From positions 1 through 45,156 of the forward strand of contig NZ_JARGEN010000033.1 in assembly GCF_029211125.1 (NCBI RefSeq): a stretch of DNA of 45,156 bases, written 5' to 3'. The translations under genes and the position numbers were made by a program. The stretch comes from Curvibacter soli. GTDB taxonomy: Bacteria > Pseudomonadota > Gammaproteobacteria > Burkholderiales > Burkholderiaceae_C. Below, one piece after another: positions 17,860 through 30,614 of this stretch. The notes below the pieces were generated by a model that saw only the letters and a program-made list of their open reading frames with translations, did no database searches and was not told where the DNA came from. How positions within the stretch are numbered: the stretch's first letter is position 1; each line of letters opens with the position of its first letter.

Positions 17860-18157
17860 CAGCACATAAAACCGCGCCTTTTGACGCATCGCTTTTATCC
17901 TAGAAACGGCAGTTGGATGCGCCTGCCGGTGCCGTGATCGGGGTGCCAGGCAAGGCGCGACGACGCGGCGGGCTACTGCCCGCAAGGAGGAGCAACGCCG
18001 CATGGCGCGCCGAGCGCGGTGCTGGCAGGTGCATAGCGCTCTCACCCACGAGGTGAACGTCATCGAAGCCGTCAACGCTCGATTTCATGCGGCCTGGCAA
18101 GGGATGCGAAGCGGTCAACTGCCGTTTCTAGGTTTATTGGTGCCGCCAAGCATCGAA

Positions 18158-18161
<4 letters not shown>
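17860..18161. repeat. Internally deleted copy of the 166-bp palindromic element, interrupted by a MITE
   Basis: The 24 nt at 17860-17883 are identical to 20977-21000, and the part after 18137 (ttggtgccgccaagcatcgaa, then ctag) matches the right end of the element at 20954-21119. About 70 bp of the centre is missing in this copy. It is further split by the 234-bp element at 17899-18132. Its right end (CTAG, 18158-18161) overlaps the stop codon of the GST gene. Confidence 0.8.
17899..18132. mobile_element. 234-bp MITE with 17-bp TIRs and 5-bp target duplication
   Basis: The element has perfect 17-bp inverted termini: CCTAGAAACGGCAGTTG at 17899-17915 and its reverse complement at 18116-18132. 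It is flanked by TTTAT on both sides (17894-17898 and 18133-18137). Removing the element and one TTTAT restores the uninterrupted sequence gcttttattgg found in the sister repeat at 21081-21091, so insertion is demonstrated rather than guessed. There is no transposase gene. The CCTAGA start and 5-bp duplication resemble ISEcp1/IS1380-type ends, so mobilisation by an IS1380-family transposase is an inference. Confidence 0.88.
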
Positions 18162-20248
<2,087 letters not shown>

Positions 20249-20250
20249 TG

Positions 20251-20318
20251 AATTTTCAAGCCAAATCGGCTTCCGGCGCTTTATTTACCTGCGGCGGCAG
20301 CTATTAAAACAATAGCGT
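20251..20318. repeat. Dispersed AT-rich repeat (GCGCTT...GCAGCTAT...ATAGC)
   Basis: The core GCGCTTTATTTACCTGCGG, then CGGCAGCTATTAAAACAATAGC, closely matches the copy at 38453-38495, including ACCTGCGG and a GCTAT/ATAGC inverted repeat. It lies three bases after the purB stop, where it may serve as an mRNA 3' end. Confidence 0.75.
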
Positions 20319-20376
20319 CAGACTGCTCCGACTTCTACGGATGGAAGCTCCCTTCCTCTGTTTGCATGACCCCGCC

Positions 20377-20937
20377 ATGGCCCTCAAATCCACCATCTTC
20401 AAGGCGAACCTGCAAATCGCCGACATCGACCACGGCTACTACGCCGACCATGCGCTCACGCTGGCCCGCCACCCGAGCGAGACCGATGAACGCATGATGG
20501 TACGGCTGGCCGCGCTGGCGCTGCAGGCGCACCGGATCAACGACGACTGCGGCGGCGACGGCACGCTGGGCTTCGGCGCCGGACTGTCCGACCCGGACGA
20601 ACCCGACGTATGGCTGCGCGACTTCACGGGCCGCGCGCGGCTGTGGATCGAGGTCGGCCAGCCGGAGGACAAGCCCATCGTGCGCGCCTGCGGCAAGGCC
20701 GACCAGGTGATGGTGTACGCCTTCCACCATGCCGCCGAGGTGTGGTGGAAGGGCATCGCCAACAAGCTGACCCGGCCGCAGAACCTGCAGGTATGGCGCG
20801 TGCCCACCGAGGCCGCGCAGGCGCTGGCAGCACTGGCGCAGCGCAGCATGCAACTGCAGGCCACACTGCAAGAAGGCGTGCTCACGCTCGGCGACGCGGC
20901 GCGCAGCGTGGATATCGAGTGCCTGCGCTGGAAGTAG
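20377..20937 (+). CDS. yaeQ: YaeQ family protein
   Basis: A 186-aa protein of the YaeQ family, with a PD-(D/E)XK-like nuclease fold known from structures but of uncertain function. The typical N-terminus ALKSTIFKANLQIADIDHGYY and the block GRARLWIEVGQPEDKP are present, and the length fits the family (about 180 aa). ATG 20377 is chosen because family members begin at this point; an upstream in-frame ATG at 20341 would add twelve unrelated residues. It is convergent with the DUF1289 gene, with the palindromic element between them. Confidence 0.93.
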   Translation: MALKSTIFKANLQIADIDHGYYADHALTLARHPSETDERMMVRLAALALQAHRINDDCGGDGTLGFGAGLSDPDEPDVWLRDFTGRARLWIEVGQPEDKPIVRACGKADQVMVYAFHHAAEVWWKGIANKLTRPQNLQVWRVPTEAAQALAALAQRSMQLQATLQEGVLTLGDAARSVDIECLRWK

Positions 20938-20953
20938 CGCAGTGCCGCGGGTT

Positions 20954-21119
20954 CTAGTGCAGTGTTCAACGCCAAGCAGCACATAAAACCGCGCCTTTTG
21001 CCGCATGGCGGCGTTGCAAATCCTCGCGATAGCGACGGCTATCGCTGTGGTTTGCGCCTTGCCCTGCGCCAAAACGCATTGCTTTTATTGGTGCCGCCAA
21101 GCATCGAACACTGCACTAG
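20954..21119. mobile_element. 166-bp palindromic MITE-like element
   Basis: Perfect 14-bp inverted termini (CTAGTGCAGTGTTC at 20954-20967; GAACACTGCACTAG at 21106-21119) enclose arms that are imperfect reverse complements of each other along their length. A perfect 8-bp stem GCGATAGC-GACG-GCTATCGC sits almost exactly at the centre (21026-21045). The whole unit can fold back into one long hairpin. It has no coding capacity. A second, damaged copy lies at 17860-18161. It sits between convergent yaeQ and the DUF1289 gene and would also act as a transcription barrier. Confidence 0.87.
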
Positions 21120-21562
21120 CCCGAAGAAGGCGGCTCTTCCCTGGACGCAGGCTGTTCGCCGGGCACGGCGCGCTCGGCATAGCGGTTGAAGCGCCACGCC
21201 TCGCCATGCAGCGTGATGCGACGCCAGGTGGCGCGCTTCTCCGCGGGGCTCATCGCAGGCCAGTGCTGCACTTCATCGAAACTGCGGCCGCAGCCCTTGC
21301 ATTGCGCGTCGCCCTGGCTGGTGGAGCAAATGGCGATGCACGGTGTATCCGGCTGGGTGTCGTACCACGCCTTCCAGGCCGCGTAGGCCTGGGCGGGAAA
21401 GCCGTGCTCGTCGGCCTCGTCCTCATGCCAGAACACCATCAGTGCGTACACCTCGGCCAGCGCGCGGATTTCGGGCGCGAGGGTGACGCCGTCGGGCGAG
21501 GGCTTGCGGGCGCGCCAGTGGTTGATGGCGGCTTCGATGTCGGTGATGTGGATGGCGGCCAT
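21116..21562 (-). CDS. DUF3717 + DUF1289 protein, Cys-rich
   Basis: A 148-aa protein of unknown function. Residues 1-70 match DUF3717 (ITDIEAAINHWR at the start). Residues 73-120 match DUF1289, with Cys-x3-Cys and Cys-x2-Cys (PCIAIC, QCKGCG) probably binding a metal, then WPAMSPAEKRATWRRI. The combination is common in Burkholderiales. The start at 21562 begins just before the DUF3717 motif; the ribosome-binding site is poor and the frame is open upstream to 21811. The stop TAG falls inside the right terminus of the 166-bp element. Confidence 0.85.
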   Translation of the reverse strand: MAAIHITDIEAAINHWRARKPSPDGVTLAPEIRALAEVYALMVFWHEDEADEHGFPAQAYAAWKAWYDTQPDTPCIAICSTSQGDAQCKGCGRSFDEVQHWPAMSPAEKRATWRRITLHGEAWRFNRYAERAVPGEQPASREEPPSSG

Positions 21563-21727
21563 GGCAGGAGGGGCCTGGATGATAGCCCCATGCCCTTGCC
21601 CCCATGCGCGTGCCGCCATCGCTTCAAGGCGGGCATCGGTTCGGAGTTCAAGGGCAGCCCGATGCCGGCGCGTTCTGGGCCCGACCGGCCTGGCCCCCGC
21701 GCAGTGATTTCCCGCGCATGAGCCGCC

Positions 21728-21751
21728 GGCATGCCCCGCATGCCCTAGAAT
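21728..21751 (+). promoter_or_regulatory. Palindrome and -10 upstream of the Mn riboswitch
   Basis: GGCATGC-CCC-GCATGCC (21728-21744) is a perfect 7-bp inverted repeat. TAGAAT (21746-21751) follows at once as a good -10 hexamer, and transcription from it would begin just before the riboswitch. The palindrome occupies the spacer and -35 side, where a repressor would act. The regulator is unknown. Confidence 0.4.
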
Positions 21752-21756
21752 CAGCC

Positions 21757-21957
21757 CCACGAAGGGGAGTAGCTCCCGCTTTCCGCCGCCCACAGGAGGT
21801 ACCGCCCACACGGGGTACGGGCAGCGGGAAGTATCAGCAAGTCGTCAATACGAAGTACACCTTCCGGCTTGTTGGGCATCCCAAGTACCAAGCATCACAC
21901 GCATGCCGAGCAAGACCTTCGATTGGAACCTTACGCAGGTTTGGTCGAAGTCGCTCG
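21757..21957 (+). promoter_or_regulatory. yybP-ykoY (Mn2+) riboswitch
   Basis: The 5' block CGAAGGGGAGTAGCTCCC carries the GGGGAGTAGC signature of yybP-ykoY aptamers. The matching 3' block runs GAGCAAGACCTTCG, then CGAAG-TCGCTC, and includes a CCTTACGCAGG hairpin. Between them lie variable stems. This is the layout known from E. coli alx and mntP leaders, where Mn2+ binding raises expression. It precedes a TerC-family exporter by about 105 nt, the usual partner. Confidence 0.85.
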
Positions 21958-21960
21958 CGT

Positions 21961-21990
21961 CCCGGCAGTCCGCCCCACGGCGGCGCCGGG
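21961..21990 (+). other. Expression-platform hairpin after the riboswitch
   Basis: Nested stem: CCCGGC 21961-21966 with GCCGGG 21985-21990, and CCGCC 21970-21974 with GGCGG 21979-21983. There is no U tract after it, so control by occlusion or Rho is likelier than intrinsic termination. From here to the TerC start nothing else is visible except GGAG at 22051-22054. Confidence 0.5.
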
Positions 21991-22061
21991 CCCGCTTGCT
22001 GCCTCCCCCATGCCTTGCGGCAGGTTGTTGATCGATATGAACCGCAACCCGGAGCTCGTGC

Positions 22062-22811
22062 ATGGAAATGTTTTCCACTCCCTGGTGGTCAGCGCTGCTG
22101 GCCATCGTCCTCATTGACCTCGTACTCGCGGGCGACAACGCCATCGTGATCGCCCTGGCGGCGCGCGCGCTGCCTGCGCACCTGCAGAAGAAAGCCATCA
22201 TCTGGGGCACGGTCGGCGCCGTCATCGTGCGCTCGCTCATGACGATCGGCGTGGTGTGGCTGCTCCGGATTCCCGGCCTGATGCTCGTGGGTGGCACGGG
22301 GCTGCTGTGGATCGCCTACAAGCTCATCGCCAGCCACGACGACGGCAGCGGCGAGCACCACGAGCGCGCCACCACCTTCTGGGGCGCGATGAAGACCATC
22401 GTCGTGGCCGACGCCCTCATGGGCATCGACAACGTGCTGGGCGTGGCAGGCGCGGCGCATGGCGCGTTCGACCTGGTGGTGTTCGGCCTGCTGATCAGCA
22501 TCCCCATCGTGGTGTTCGGCAGCACGCTGGTGCTGAAGCTGGTGGACCGCTTCCCGGCCATCATGTACATCGGCGCCGCAGTGCTGGCCTACACGGCGGG
22601 CAAGATGATCGTCGACGAGCCGCTTCTGGCCGGCCTGTTCGGCACCAAGGAGGCGCCGCAGACGCTGCTGCGCTGGGCCGTGGAGATTGCCGCCATCGTG
22701 CTGGTGCTGGGCTGCGCATGGCTGGCGGTGCGCCGCGCGCGCAACGCGGCGCGGCGGCAGGACGCCAAGGCAGCCCGCGCCGCCGACCAGAAACCCGGCC
22801 ACGCCACCTAG
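22062..22811 (+). CDS. TerC-family membrane metal exporter
   Basis: A 249-aa polytopic protein of the TerC/Alx/YjbE group, which export Mn2+ or protect against metal and alkaline stress. About seven hydrophobic segments are visible. The two family hallmarks are LAGDNAIVIALA in helix 1 and MGIDNVLGVAG in the middle, each with the intramembrane Asp-Asn pair thought to bind metal. The C-terminus is a basic cytoplasmic tail. GGAG lies 8 nt before the ATG. It is controlled by the yybP-ykoY riboswitch upstream and is followed after 43 bp by a gene of unknown function that is likely co-transcribed. Confidence 0.92.
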   Translation: MEMFSTPWWSALLAIVLIDLVLAGDNAIVIALAARALPAHLQKKAIIWGTVGAVIVRSLMTIGVVWLLRIPGLMLVGGTGLLWIAYKLIASHDDGSGEHHERATTFWGAMKTIVVADALMGIDNVLGVAGAAHGAFDLVVFGLLISIPIVVFGSTLVLKLVDRFPAIMYIGAAVLAYTAGKMIVDEPLLAGLFGTKEAPQTLLRWAVEIAAIVLVLGCAWLAVRRARNAARRQDAKAARAADQKPGHAT

Positions 22812-22854
22812 TGCCACCCACCGCATCCCCCACCCACCCCGAAGGAGAGCCCTC

Positions 22855-23307
22855 ATGGAAACGATCATCGTGTACGTGGACGACGCTGCCTACGCGCAGC
22901 AACAACTCGCACCCATGCTGGGCGGCCCCGCCGCCCCGGGCACACACTGGGTGCTGGTGGCCTGCGCGCCGCGCATGACGCACCGCATCAGCAAGTGGGT
23001 AAGCCACAGCGCGCGCGAAAACTGGCGCGAGAAGTGGGCCGACAAGCTGTACGCCCTGCTCGTCCCACCGCTGCAGGCCGCCGGCCATGCGGTGACCACC
23101 GTGATCGCCAAGGGGCCGCTCACCGACCTGACGGCCAAGCTGCAGGCCGAGCATGCCGCCACGCGCGTGCTCGACGCGCGCCGCCCCAAGTTTGGCCAGG
23201 ACCTGCCGCCCGTCACGCCCGACCAGCCCGCCGCCCCGCAAAGCCCGTGGGCCGTGCCGGGCGCCGTTGCGGGGCTGGGCGCCATGCTCGTGCTGGCCGC
23301 CGAATAG
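22855..23307 (+). CDS. Unknown soluble protein downstream of TerC
   Basis: A 150-aa protein that I do not recognise. The N-terminus METIIVYVDD resembles the first strand of UspA/HUP-like folds. The middle is helical and basic (KWVSHSARENWREKW). The C-terminus turns hydrophobic (about residues 132-150, AVPGAVAGLGAMLVLAAE), possibly a membrane tail. GGAG precedes the ATG at good spacing. Its place in the Mn-riboswitch transcript suggests a link to metal or envelope stress; that is inference only. Confidence 0.8.
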   Translation: METIIVYVDDAAYAQQQLAPMLGGPAAPGTHWVLVACAPRMTHRISKWVSHSARENWREKWADKLYALLVPPLQAAGHAVTTVIAKGPLTDLTAKLQAEHAATRVLDARRPKFGQDLPPVTPDQPAAPQSPWAVPGAVAGLGAMLVLAAE

Positions 23308-23348
23308 CCGCCGCGGCGCGCCTGCGCGGCAGTGCTATGCTGCTGCGC

Positions 23349-23702
23349 ATGAAGCTCATACTGAACTGGCTCCTCAGCGCTGCGGCGCTGCTGTGCGTGG
23401 CCTACGTTTACAGCGGCGTGCAGGTACGCAGCTTTACGGCGGCGCTGATCGCGGCCTTCGTCATCGGCCTGCTCAACGCCGTGCTGCGGCCCGTGCTGGT
23501 GCTGCTGACGCTGCCCGTTACCGTCGTCACCCTCGGGCTGTTCCTCTTCGTCATCAACGCGCTGATGTTCTGGGCCGCTGCTGCCGTGCTCGACGGCTTC
23601 CAGGTGCGCAGCTTCGGCGCGGCCCTGCTCGGCTCGCTGATCTATTCGCTGCTGGGCGTGCTGATCGAGTCAGCGCTCGGCAGCCTGCTCGCGAACAAGT
23701 GA
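23349..23702 (+). CDS. Four-TM phage-holin-like (superfamily IV) membrane protein
   Basis: A 117-aa very hydrophobic protein with four membrane segments, matching the 'mycobacterial 4 TMS phage holin superfamily IV' group that is common in bacteria outside phages. The conserved block NAVLRPVLVLLTLPVTVVTLG is present. There are no phage genes nearby, so lysis is not implied. An ATG at 23337 would add four residues; 23349 gives the usual MKLIL start. Its last 33 bp overlap the end of the opposing M48 protease gene. Confidence 0.85.
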   Translation: MKLILNWLLSAAALLCVAYVYSGVQVRSFTAALIAAFVIGLLNAVLRPVLVLLTLPVTVVTLGLFLFVINALMFWAAAAVLDGFQVRSFGAALLGSLIYSLLGVLIESALGSLLANK

Positions 23703-25208
23703 CTCCATCTCGCGCAGCCGGGTATCGATGATCGACGCCTCGATGTAGTCCGCGCCCGGCCCGCCGCGCCGCGCAAGGTTCTGGCCCGCCTTGAAGCGGT
23801 CGATGGCTGCCGCGTAGTCCTTGTGGGCCGCCTGCGCCTCGCCTTCGGCACGAATGGCACGCAGCGACTGGCCCGCCGCGTGGCAGGCGCTGGCGAGCTG
23901 CTGCCAGGCCAGGGCATCCAGCGGATGCGCCACCACCCATTCCTGTAGCGCCGGCAGCGCCTGGCCGGCCATGCCAGCCGCCACGCGCGCCTGGGCGGCC
24001 AACACCAGTTCGGGCCGCGGCATGCCCGTTGCCGGCAGGGGGCCGAGATCCGCCAGGGCCTTGCGTGGGTCGCCCGCGGCCATGTCGCCCTCGGCGGCCA
24101 GCAGGCGCACGATGCGCGCGGCGCGGGCATCGGAGCGCACCAGCTCCGCAAGCTCCGCCGTCCAGCCGCGCGCACGCGCAAAGTCGCGCGCCTTCTGGGC
24201 CGACAGCGCGGCGGCATACAGCACCGCGGCCTTGCGCGCGGGCTCCAGCGCGGTGGAGGTGTAAGTGCCAGCCTCGGCCATCCAGGCGTGCAGTGCATCG
24301 GGCGTGCCGGCCGTGCTGAGCACACGTGCGCGCGCACTGACCATGGCATGGTCCAGCTCCAGCGGCTGCGCGGCCAGCACGCCCAGCGGCATGCGCGAGC
24401 GCATGTCGGCAATGCGCGCGGAGGTCAGTGGGTGGCTGCGCAGGTAGGGGAAATCGCCGTTGTCGTTGATGCGCGAAGCCTGCTGCAGCTTCTCGAACAT
24501 GGTGACGAAGCCCTGCGGCGCGAAGCCGGCCTGCGTCATCACGACAAAGCCGATGCGGTCGGCCTCGCGCTCCATGTCGCGCGAGAAGTTGAGCTGGTTC
24601 TGCACCGCCATGGCCTGCCCGCCCATGATCATGGCGTTGGCCGCGTCGGGGCTCTTGCTGGCCGCCAGCGCGCCCAGGATCATCGCGGCCAACACCAGCG
24701 GCGTCTGGCGCGACTCCTGCGCCATGAGGCGCGAAATGTGGCGCTGAGTGATATGGCTGGTTTCGTGCGCCAGCACCGAGGCCAGCTCGTCGCGGCTGCC
24801 CACCATGCCGATGAGCCCCAGGTACACGCCCATGTAGCCGCCCGGCAGCGCGAAGGCGTTGATGGTGCGGTCGCGCCCCAGCAGCACCTGCCAGGCGAAG
24901 CGATCATCGATCTCGGGCGTCACCTCGCCACGCAGGCGCGCGGCGGCCAGCAGCGGCTGCCAGATGGACTGCACGTATTCGACCAACACCGGGTCGTCGA
25001 TGTAGTCAGGGTCGCGGTACAACTCGCGGATGATGCGGTCGCCGAGCTTGCGCTCGGCGCTGGCCGACAGCTCGCTGCCGTCGCCCATGTTGGGCAGTTG
25101 GGCGCGGGTGATGGCAGGGGCGAGGAAAGCCACGGACGCTACTAAAAATGTAGCTTTCAGCGCTTTATTTATAAGCGCCAGAGTCGTTTTTCGCCATTTA
25201 TTCAGCAT
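23670..25208 (-). CDS. M48 metalloprotease with TPR region (BepA/YfgC-like)
   Basis: A 512-aa periplasmic zinc protease and chaperone. A signal peptide (about 1-36, cleaved near TRAQ) leads into the M48 domain with HETSH (His148, Glu149, His152) and a third ligand near Glu215 in MEREADRIG. The C-terminal half (about 290-500) is Ala-rich and helical, as expected of TPR repeats. In E. coli BepA degrades or assists stalled outer-membrane proteins such as LptD. The signal-peptide segment of residues 11-24 is encoded by a copy of a dispersed repeat (25138-25178). The 3' end overlaps the holin-like gene tail-to-tail. Confidence 0.93.
   Translation of the reverse strand: MLNKWRKTTLALINKALKATFLVASVAFLAPAITRAQLPNMGDGSELSASAERKLGDRIIRELYRDPDYIDDPVLVEYVQSIWQPLLAAARLRGEVTPEIDDRFAWQVLLGRDRTINAFALPGGYMGVYLGLIGMVGSRDELASVLAHETSHITQRHISRLMAQESRQTPLVLAAMILGALAASKSPDAANAMIMGGQAMAVQNQLNFSRDMEREADRIGFVVMTQAGFAPQGFVTMFEKLQQASRINDNGDFPYLRSHPLTSARIADMRSRMPLGVLAAQPLELDHAMVSARARVLSTAGTPDALHAWMAEAGTYTSTALEPARKAAVLYAAALSAQKARDFARARGWTAELAELVRSDARAARIVRLLAAEGDMAAGDPRKALADLGPLPATGMPRPELVLAAQARVAAGMAGQALPALQEWVVAHPLDALAWQQLASACHAAGQSLRAIRAEGEAQAAHKDYAAAIDRFKAGQNLARRGGPGADYIEASIIDTRLREMESLVREQAAER
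25138..25178. repeat. Dispersed repeat copy inside the protease signal-peptide coding region
   Basis: On the minus strand this reads GGCGCTTATAAATAAAGCGC followed by TGAAAGCTACATTTTTAGTAGC: a GGCGCTTAT/AAAGCGC palindrome plus a GCTAC/GTAGC inverted repeat, related to the copies at 20251-20318 and 38429-38495. It is translated as part of the hydrophobic signal sequence. Confidence 0.6.
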
Positions 25209-25320
25209 GCCAGAGTCTTGAACAGGGAAGATGGCAAGGATTGTCCATGCGCCTGCATCCTATGATGCCCACCAAACGTAAACGTTCTGCCATCCAACCG
25301 CAAAGCCGGCATTTCCACCC

Positions 25321-25851
25321 ATGAGCACACTCACCCATTTCGACGCCCAAGGCCAGGCCCACATGGTGGACATAGGTGCCAAGCCCGCCACCCACCGCGT
25401 GGCCGTGGCCGGCGGGCGCATCCGCATGCGGCCCGAGACGCTGGCGCTGATCGAAACGGGCACAGCCATGAAGGGCGACGTGCTGGGCATTGCCCGCATC
25501 GCGGGCATCCAGGCGGCCAAGAAAACCAGCGAACTCATACCGCTATGCCACCTGCTGGCGCTGACGCGGGTTGCTATTGAATTTGATGCTGGACCGCCAG
25601 ACTCCACGGGCGCTGCGGCGATTTTTTGCACTGCGACCGCCGAAACCGTCGGCCCCACCGGCGTGGAGATGGAAGCCCTGCTGGCGGTACAGGTGGCGCT
25701 GCTGACCATCTACGACATGTGCAAGGCGGTGGACCGGGCGATGGTGATGACGGATGTGCGCTTGCTGGAAAAGCGCGGGGGCAAGTCGGGGGATTTCATG
25801 AACTACCCCACGCCATGCTGCGCAAAGGATGGGGCTCCACGGGGAGGGTGA
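25321..25851 (+). CDS. moaC: MoaC, cyclic pyranopterin monophosphate synthase
   Basis: A 176-aa enzyme that converts the MoaA product (3',8-cyclo-GTP) to cyclic pyranopterin monophosphate in molybdenum cofactor synthesis. Family blocks are intact: [42 protein letters not shown] (with the catalytic Asp and Lys of YDMCKA), and the C-terminal KRGGKSGDF. Codons around GCTATTGAATTTGATGC (25573-25589) are unusually AT-rich and may be a decayed repeat in a variable loop. It is divergent from the M48 protease. moaA is not in the window. Confidence 0.96.
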   Translation: MSTLTHFDAQGQAHMVDIGAKPATHRVAVAGGRIRMRPETLALIETGTAMKGDVLGIARIAGIQAAKKTSELIPLCHLLALTRVAIEFDAGPPDSTGAAAIFCTATAETVGPTGVEMEALLAVQVALLTIYDMCKAVDRAMVMTDVRLLEKRGGKSGDFMNYPTPCCAKDGAPRGG

Positions 25852-25982
25852 GTCCCCCCTCGGCTAGTTCTTGTTCTTGACAGGATATTGTTTGTGCTTC
25901 CAAGGCCCACCGGAACCCCACTCGCGCCGAGGCCGTATCCCTGTTATCTTGGCGCCCGCATGGCTCGGAGCAGTGCCTTCTT

Positions 25983-26041
25983 CCTAGAACGGCAGTTGAC
26001 CGTTTTGTATTCCTTGCCAAGACCAAGCCGTATGAAATCAA
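25983..26041 (+). mobile_element. Half of a CCTAGAA-type MITE at the edge of the glycan cluster
   Basis: From CCTAGAACGGCAGTTGACCG at 25983 the sequence matches, over about 58 bp, the reverse complement of the right arm of the complete MITE at 17899-18132, through CCTTGCCA and CCG-ATGAAATC. Differences are mostly C-to-T or G-to-A. No second terminus is visible, so this is a solo half. Similarity stops at the manC stop codon (26038-26040). The 131 bp between moaC and this point hold nothing else I can support. Confidence 0.72.
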
Positions 26042-27453
26042 CTTGGGCTGATGCGCCCATATTTGTCATCGAGGCGCACAATGTCATCCTCCCCCAAATA
26101 TCCGCCAGATTGAATCTCGATCATCTCCAATATTATTCTACCGGGATTACTAAGTCGATGTATTTTCCCAATCGGGATATATGTTGACTGATTTTCAGTG
26201 AGTAAAACAACCTCAGATCCACAGGTCACTTCAGCGGTGCCTTGCACCACAATCCAATGCTCAGCTCTATGATGATGCAACTGCAAACTGAGCGAAGCAC
26301 CAGGCTTCACCATGATGCGCTTAACTTGGAACCTATCACCTGAGTCGATTCTGTCATACCAGCCCCAGGGACGGGAAACCTTGCGGTGGTGGCCAGCCTG
26401 TGGGGTATCCAACGCCTCCAATTTAGCAACAACACCTTTTACCTTCTCGACGCTATTATGGGCGACAACCAATAAGGCATCAGGAGTATCAATAATCATG
26501 ACATCCTGTGTTCCAAGCGCAACCACTGGCCGATGGGGAGCATAAATGTATGTTCTATCGGACTCAACCGCCAAGCCCTGGCCAACAATTCGATTGCCAC
26601 GCACATCGGGCGGCGTGAGTTCCGCCACTGCATTCCAGCTACCTACATCACTCCATGCTCCTCTGAAAGGAACCACTATGATGTTATCGCAATGCTCCAT
26701 TACTGCATAATCAATACTTTCCGCACGGCAAGAAGAAAAAACATTCGGATCAGGACGCATGAATTGTTCGTCCAGCGCGACATTCTTCATGGCAAGCTTG
26801 CAACTCTCAAGGATATCTGGGGCGTGCTGCTGCAATGCAGAAAGCAATGTATTTGCTCTACAAAGGAAGATGCCCGAGTTCCATAGCGCATTTCCCTCAA
26901 GTATCAAAGCAGCCGCATCAATTGCATTAGGCTTCTCGATAAAGCGGCTGACCCGGTGGCCGTTGAAAATTTTGACTGCATCCCGCTGTATATAACCATA
27001 AGCGGAACTGGGATAAGTGGGCTGTATTCCAAAAACAACTATTGAATCGGCATGTGCCGCCGCACACGCTTGTCCAATCATAGTGCTGAATTCTTTTACA
27101 TCTGGAATATAATGATCGGATGGGCAGAATAGTAAAATTTCATCGGGATCCACAGACAATGCGGCCAAGGCCATGGCTGGAGCAGTATTTTTGCCTATGG
27201 GTTCCAAAATAATCGCGCCCGAAACCATCGCTGTTTGCAGCGCGTCAAGAACTAGAAAGCGATGCCCTTCGAATGCGACACATAATACATCCGATAGCCC
27301 ATCATCCACATTTATTGCCGCCATGCGCTCCAACGTTATTTGGAGCAGACTTTTCCCATTGATTAGAGGCACGAATTGTTTCGGAAACGCCTTGCGGCTC
27401 AGCGGCCATAACCGCGTACCAGAACCACCACACAGGATAACAGGAATAACCAT
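26038..27453 (-). CDS. manC: Mannose-1-phosphate guanylyltransferase / mannose-6-phosphate isomerase
   Basis: A 471-aa bifunctional enzyme of the AlgA/ManC/WbpW type. The N-terminal GDP-mannose pyrophosphorylase domain (about 1-285) has GGSGTRLWPLSRKAFPKQF and FIEKPN. The C-terminal cupin (about 350-465) has RPWGWYD and LQLHHHRAEHW. It makes GDP-mannose for the Gmd/Rmd pair. The ending ...DDKYGRISPS is slightly longer than usual after YGR, and the stop codon lies in the half MITE, so the tail may be altered. It is the last gene of the leftward cluster; no phosphomannomutase (manB/algC) is present. Confidence 0.95.
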   Translation of the reverse strand: MVIPVILCGGSGTRLWPLSRKAFPKQFVPLINGKSLLQITLERMAAINVDDGLSDVLCVAFEGHRFLVLDALQTAMVSGAIILEPIGKNTAPAMALAALSVDPDEILLFCPSDHYIPDVKEFSTMIGQACAAAHADSIVVFGIQPTYPSSAYGYIQRDAVKIFNGHRVSRFIEKPNAIDAAALILEGNALWNSGIFLCRANTLLSALQQHAPDILESCKLAMKNVALDEQFMRPDPNVFSSCRAESIDYAVMEHCDNIIVVPFRGAWSDVGSWNAVAELTPPDVRGNRIVGQGLAVESDRTYIYAPHRPVVALGTQDVMIIDTPDALLVVAHNSVEKVKGVVAKLEALDTPQAGHHRKVSRPWGWYDRIDSGDRFQVKRIMVKPGASLSLQLHHHRAEHWIVVQGTAEVTCGSEVVLLTENQSTYIPIGKIHRLSNPGRIILEMIEIQSGGYLGEDDIVRLDDKYGRISPS

Positions 27454-27484
27454 GATAATTCGTCAGCAATAAACTAGCTATTTT

Positions 27485-30568
<3,084 letters not shown>

Positions 30569-30614
30569 AATGAAATCCGATGCATAAGCATTAACAGGAT
30601 GGTGGACCAATTCC

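Noticed and set aside
17637-17867. Small ORFs on both strands in the cbpA-GST gap
   Set aside because: They have no ribosome-binding site, no recognisable motif, and run into the repeat element.
17900-18118. 72-codon minus-strand frame within the 234-bp MITE as a transposase remnant
   Set aside because: The frame has an ATG about 45 nt inside one terminus, as an IS might, but nothing in it resembles a DDE transposase.
23349-23702. Prophage remnant on account of a holin-like protein
   Set aside because: This 4-TM family is common in non-phage chromosomes, and no other phage gene, integrase or att site is nearby.
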